Program-made: the position numbers and the translations under genes | Source of the DNA: DATJPR01 sp963811705 | Lineage (GTDB): Bacteria > Bacteroidota > Ignavibacteria > UBA10030 > UBA6906 | NCBI GenBank assembly: GCA_963811705.1 | Contig: CAWESL010000014.1 | Coordinates: 28,793 to 92,792, forward strand | Direction: 5' to 3' | DNA: 64,000 bases | Shown here: positions 62,259 to 64,000 of the stretch, one piece after another | Layout of the letters: every line of letters starts with the position of its first letter | Numbering within the stretch: the first letter of the stretch is position 1 | Notes under the pieces: generated by a model | Databases searched by the model: none | What the model was told of the DNA's origin: nothing | The model's input: only the letters and a program-made list of their open reading frames with translations

Positions 62259-62810
62259 ATGGCGAAGTTCGTGGGTTGGTTCTCGAAGCGATCGCGGTCC
62301 GCGCGTGATCGTGTGATTCTTATCGTATCCGCAATCATCGTCTTCTTCGTTTCCGCGAGTGTCCACGCCACGGATGCGATCATCGCCTGGCTGTACCGGC
62401 ATAACACCTGGCGTCTGAATGAGCTGGTGACGGTATCGATCTTTCTTGTCTTGGCTTCGGTGGTCTACGTCTGGAGGCGCCACCGCGAATATGTCGAGGA
62501 GGTGGAACGTCGGAAGGAAGCGGAGGCGGAGCGCGAAGAACTTATCGCGCAGTTGCAGCGTGATGTGGACGATTTCCCTGCGCAGGTCACGCTGCTTCCG
62601 ATTTGCGTCTCGTGCAAGCGGGTGCGCGACCGGAGGGGGTCCTGGCGGTCGATCGAGGTCTATCTCGCCTCACGGTTTCACATCAAGCCGGACCCGGGGC
62701 TCTGTCCGGATTGTGCGAAGGTCGAACTTTCCCGCGCCAATATGATCATCACCCCTTCTGGAAGCGGGCACATTCTCAAGCCGCTTCTCCATCCCCCTTC
62801 AAGACCGTAG
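62259..62810 (+). CDS. Membrane-anchored protein with CxxC...CxxC module
   Basis: This 183-residue protein has two N-terminal transmembrane segments (about 18-40 and 53-70) and a charged coiled coil (EEVERRKEAEAEREELIAQL). The C-terminal module contains LPICVSCKRVRDRRGSWRSI and LCPDCAKVEL. The same module, normally ICSxCKKIRD...CPECA, is often found at the end of PAS or receiver signalling proteins and may bind a metal. Here it is separated from any kinase. GAGGAGG lies directly upstream with short spacing. The long frame from 61872 is antisense-like and not used. Confidence 0.75.
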   Translation: MAKFVGWFSKRSRSARDRVILIVSAIIVFFVSASVHATDAIIAWLYRHNTWRLNELVTVSIFLVLASVVYVWRRHREYVEEVERRKEAEAEREELIAQLQRDVDDFPAQVTLLPICVSCKRVRDRRGSWRSIEVYLASRFHIKPDPGLCPDCAKVELSRANMIITPSGSGHILKPLLHPPSRP

Positions 62811-62910
62811 AGTTCTTTCCCCTGCATTCCGCGTAATCAGCATTCCTGCGGCCTCGTTCGAGACGGAGTAGACCGGGAGATCGTGATCAACGGGATCTCT
62901 CGAAGCACGA

Positions 62911-63435
62911 TCACAGTCCGCTGCCGGGGAGCATATCGTGGACCGCGGAAATCCCGTCGTGCCGCTCGGAGCGCGGGACATCAACAAAGTGATGCTGCGT
63001 AGTGGAGGCACTGTAATCGGCCCAGGTGCTCCAACTGCCGTTGCCTTTCGGGATTTGGTAGATCACACACGTCTGCTCATGAGCAAGGGTGACCGAAAAG
63101 AGATATTGATCTTCCTGATTATTGAAGATCACGGTATACTGCTCATGGGTTGATTCGTCCGTGCCTTTCCACACTCCCTTGGATTCGCGTTTGAGGGGAG
63201 AGGCGCTAAACACCTTGTTGCCCGAGGAATCATAGGCGAAGAAGGACTTCTGGTCTTCCGTGATGCCGACAACGGCGTTCGATTTGTATTGAGCCTGACA
63301 ATTGGTGGCAGTACTCCGAACGACGGCTTCAGAGACCCGGTATGCTCCGACTCCCTGGTCCTGATTATTTGCGCAACCGCCGAGCATCACGCCAAGAACA
63401 ACCGATGCGAATACGAACAAGCGATGTGATAACAT
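62911..63435 (-). CDS. Hypothetical lipoprotein
   Basis: This 174-residue protein has signal residues 1-20 and lipobox MLGGC (C21). The mature part is a small beta-rich domain with cysteines C46 and about C122 (TNCQAQYKSNAVVG; HEQTCVIYQIPKG), possibly forming a disulfide. It has no family signature I recognise. AAGGGGAA upstream gives a fair ribosome site. It is transcribed leftward, convergent with the CxxC protein, 100 bases between stops. It probably sits in the outer membrane facing the periplasm. Confidence 0.72.
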   Translation of the reverse strand: MLSHRLFVFASVVLGVMLGGCANNQDQGVGAYRVSEAVVRSTATNCQAQYKSNAVVGITEDQKSFFAYDSSGNKVFSASPLKRESKGVWKGTDESTHEQYTVIFNNQEDQYLFSVTLAHEQTCVIYQIPKGNGSWSTWADYSASTTQHHFVDVPRSERHDGISAVHDMLPGSGL

Positions 63436-63910
63436 GGAGTTTCCCCTTCGTCCTGAAGTCAGACGGCAAGGTTAGTAGTCGGTTCCCCACACCTGCTCGC
63501 CAACAAAAGCATGACCATCTTCTCCAGCGTGTGGTACATCATTCATGCCAGTTACGTCAGGCACAATTTGGACAAGAATCGCGGCGTCGATTCACAGGCG
63601 GGGGTCGTTTTTACGTCTCGCGGAAAATCTGTCAAAGGGCATTCGGTTTTCGCTGCAAAACCATTGCGAATGTGTCGGGGCTCATCGCTCCACCCCGAAT
63701 TCAGAAGTCTGCCAATCGCTCAGTGTCTCTCGCAAGATTCTTCGTGATTGGCATCGGGGCACAGGACATGTTCGGGATCCCGTTCAGGCCTTGCGGCTGC
63801 GCTGGCGCGTGCGTTTGTATTATTGGGTCAAAGGCGGTCGACACTCGGCGTTGCATTCCTTGGCGTGGTTTCGTATCTTGATCCCGTCGTAGAAATTTCG
63901 ACCAATACCC
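63436..63910. other. Intergenic region before tRNA-Ser(GCU)
   Basis: Several open frames exist on the plus strand, but they lack ribosome sites and protein-like composition, so none is called. The right end carries the tRNA promoter. Confidence 0.45.
63851..63879 (+). promoter_or_regulatory. Promoter of tRNA-Ser(GCU)
   Basis: TTGCAT at 63851-63856, a 17-base spacer and TATCTT at 63874-63879, ending 31 bases before the tRNA 5' end. Confidence 0.6.
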
Positions 63911-64000
63911 GGAGAGGTGGGTGAGTGGCCGAAACCAGCGGTTTGCTAAACCGCCGTAGGGGGTCAACCTCTACCGAGAGTTCGAATCTCTCCCTCTCCG
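63911..64000 (+). tRNA. tRNA-Ser (anticodon GCU)
   Basis: Acceptor GGAGAGG pairs with CCTCTCC, discriminator G as the last base of the window. The anticodon loop is TTGCTAA within stem GCGGT/ACCGC, a long variable arm follows (TAGGGGGTCAACCTCTA), and the T-arm is GAGAG-TTCGAAT-CTCTC. It is complete apart from the non-encoded CCA. Confidence 0.93.

Noticed and set aside
63342..63892. Plus-strand frames before tRNA-Ser(GCU)
   Set aside because: Three overlapping frames compete, none with a ribosome site or protein-like pattern; one runs opposite the lipoprotein start.

Overview
The window is GC-rich bacterial chromosome. It looks like the Bacteroidota/Chlorobi/Ignavibacteria side of the tree. 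Two secreted proteins end in the YPNPFNP-type C-terminal domain used by type IX secretion (T9SS), and a very large C25 (gingipain-fold) peptidase is present. Lipoproteins, a porin and an NfeD/slipin pair indicate an outer-membraned cell. The three tRNA genes lack an encoded CCA. I cannot name the species. Genes are closely packed, with many ATGA-type overlaps. Where I can read promoters they follow TTGnnn-N17-TAnnnT, often with a TATATT -10 box.

Layout, left half. 1-5.5 kb: a cut-off secreted protein, a short-chain dehydrogenase, a T9SS cargo protein, a Tat-exported DUF362 protein with a DUF6599-like partner, and a Blc-type lipocalin. 5.6-12 kb: a phosphorelay cluster (PAS kinase, Rcp1-like receiver, two tandem receiver-PAS-kinases); the last is split by an apparent one-base frameshift. 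12.5-17.6 kb: a secreted single-Cache protein, an alginate-export-type porin and a large chemoreceptor. 17.7-21.2 kb: an ATP-grasp protein, then the TIGR03545/TIGR03546 envelope pair on the minus strand. 21.4-28.7 kb: a polysaccharide-degradation operon (CE2-like esterase, DUF5060-GH5, GH3, GH5-Ig-CBM35-T9SS), probably for beta-mannan or a related glycan. 29-36 kb: a second large chemoreceptor facing a tricorn-type protease, then a 79-residue orphan.

Layout, right half. 36.4-37.0 kb: a tRNA-Leu(GAG) gene followed by a 202-bp tandem array built from copies of its own 3' half, each copy carrying a 62-bp palindromic insertion in the T-loop sequence. 37-43.7 kb: a fibronectin-like secreted protein, Maf, a B12-binding small subunit, a cold-shock protein, a family-B DNA polymerase, and a slipin/NfeD pair. 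43.76 kb: tRNA-Ser(GGA). 44-57.8 kb: a surface-glycan operon (GT39, three GT4, Wzx-like flippase, GT9, WecG/TagA-like GT26) ending in the C25 peptidase. 57.8-64 kb: aspartate kinase, an MltD-like lytic transglycosylase, two small envelope proteins, a lipoprotein and tRNA-Ser(GCU) at the right edge.

The most unusual structure is the tRNA-Leu-derived array. Next are a family of degenerate heptanucleotide repeats at four places, one inside the T9SS-sorting-domain codons of the GH5 gene, and the physical link between the glycan operon and the C25 peptidase.
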